A stretch of DNA of 64,000 bases, taken from positions 231,977 through 295,976 of the forward strand of contig JADJAD010000014.1 in NCBI GenBank assembly GCA_016704465.1, read 5' to 3'. Positions 63,541 through 64,000 of the stretch are shown one piece after another. The notes beneath the pieces are model-generated. The model saw only the letters and a list, made by a program, of their open reading frames with translations. It ran no database searches and was not told the origin of the DNA. Positions within the stretch are counted from its first letter, which is position 1. Each line of letters starts with the position of its first letter. Source of the stretch: Gemmatimonadota bacterium (lineage in GTDB: Bacteria; Gemmatimonadota; Gemmatimonadetes; Gemmatimonadales; Gemmatimonadaceae). The position numbers were made by a program, and so were the translations under genes.

Positions 63541-63744
63541 TCACGAGGTGCCTACCAGCCCCTGCCTCTCGTCCATCGTCGGCTGCACGTGCTCCCCAAA
63601 CGGTCGCTGCGCTTTGTCCGGCAGCGTCTGCCGCAACCACGAGACTCTGCTCACGTCTCGCTCCTGGACTGCCGTGTTGAGTCGCTCGAGCCGACTCGGT
63701 GTCACCCGAGCGAACAGGAACTCGGTTTTCGGCTCCTTCGCCAA
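63541..63744 (-). CDS. Short ribbon-helix-helix-like protein (within dispersed repeat B)
   Basis: 67 residues. The first half reads MAKEPKTEFLFARVTPSRLER, a beta-strand followed by helix, then LNTAVQERDVSRVSWLRQTLPDK, a layout like MobC or ribbon-helix-helix DNA-binding proteins. The rest (GEHVQPTMDERQGLVGTS) looks unstructured. The 54358 ORF starts with the same kind of sequence (MTEPRTKFVFSRLTPSE) and is decayed afterwards. The operator-like motifs of repeat B lie upstream of its start on minus, consistent with autoregulation. It could also be a chance frame in a repetitive element. Confidence 0.4.
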   Translation of the reverse strand: MAKEPKTEFLFARVTPSRLERLNTAVQERDVSRVSWLRQTLPDKAQRPFGEHVQPTMDERQGLVGTS

Positions 63745-63955
63745 ACGAAGCGCGGTCTACCTCTGTGAAGTGGCCCGCAATGAGACCGCCGCCGGTCCCT
63801 CTTGGGCCGGCGGCGCAATTTCTCTCAGAAACGCTCTCGAGTCAGTTCGTCAGGAGACTTCCCCCCCCACCGTGTCAAAACACTTCTGCGTCATGACAGG
63901 TGTCCCGTGGCGAGGTGGGAATTTGACAGATGGGCAGGGAGTCTTTTGACAGGCT
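63690..63955. repeat. Dispersed repeat copy B
   Basis: Collinear with 54315-54575: RHH-like ORF start on minus, hairpin 63787-63815, palindromic GTGTCAAAACAC (63872-63883), GAATTTGACAGATGG and TTGACAG direct repeats at 63923 and 63946 (23 bp apart). The sequence ends at the window edge, so further parts may lie beyond it. Confidence 0.8.
63787..63815. terminator. CG-rich inverted repeat (dispersed repeat B)
   Basis: CGCCGCCGG (63787-63795) and CCGGCGGCG (63807-63815) form a 9-bp stem enclosing TCCCTCTTGGG. It is followed by CAATTTCTC, a weak T-run. It sits between the operator-like motifs and the RHH-like ORF on the minus strand, so its role may be regulatory rather than terminating. Confidence 0.5.
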
Positions 63956-64000
63956 CGAAGAATGTCACAAACGTGGTGGGGCCATTGCAACGGTGGGGCC

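Overview
This window is a GC-rich (roughly two-thirds G+C) bacterial chromosome segment. Many secreted lipoproteins with TolB-like or Ig-like domains, a DUF5916 outer-membrane protein, MacAB/TolC-type export genes, an arylsulfotransferase-like lipoprotein and the sdh gene type point to a Gram-negative, Gemmatimonadota-like organism. That assignment is inferred from gene content; there is no rRNA or other marker here, and no tRNA was seen.

Layout. 1-2370 (+): a coupled set with the tail of an MscS-type channel, an MgtE_N/CBS protein without a membrane domain (frameshifted), and a full MgtE Mg2+ channel. 2960-17425 (+): one giant surface/secreted protein of about 4,800 residues with an autotransporter-like beta-helix N-terminus, 30 Ig-like repeats that are all exactly 108 residues long, and a short DUF11-like end. 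17548-29824: lipoproteins, an Na+/H+ antiporter, a peptidoglycan-binding protein, an AI-2E-type permease, a DUF457 hydrolase, a DinB protein and an arylsulfotransferase. 29880-37727: an amidohydrolase, a KefB-type antiporter, a beta-propeller protein, DUF1579 and DoxX. 37838-41784 (-): sdhC-sdhA-sdhB plus a downstream gene, tightly coupled. 42094-51372 (-): a DUF5916 protein and a catabolic operon (SRPBCC, CoA-transferase III, crotonase, FAD/Fe-S oxidoreductase, GntP permease). 51660-54575: an Ig/TolB lipoprotein, a VOC protein, a decayed kinase and a dispersed repeat. 54768-61935: a tolC-macB-macA type export set facing a LytS/LytTR two-component pair; the shared intergenic region carries three 20-bp-spaced boxes that fit LytTR sites. 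62167-63955: a decayed beta-propeller gene and further copies of the dispersed repeat, one with a small ribbon-helix-helix-like gene.

Themes. (1) Several genes are split by single-base indels, some in short homopolymers; in most cases this looks like sequencing or assembly error rather than decay. (2) The octamer CGTTAGGC/GCCTAACG occurs 17 times, well above expectation, often at gene ends or as a rare TTA Leu codon. (3) Short tandem repeats with 9-, 12- and 13-bp units sit at gene ends and between genes. The most system-like signals are the LytTR-box/efflux module, the giant repeat protein, and the dispersed element that couples a hairpin, TTGACAG direct repeats and an RHH-like ORF.
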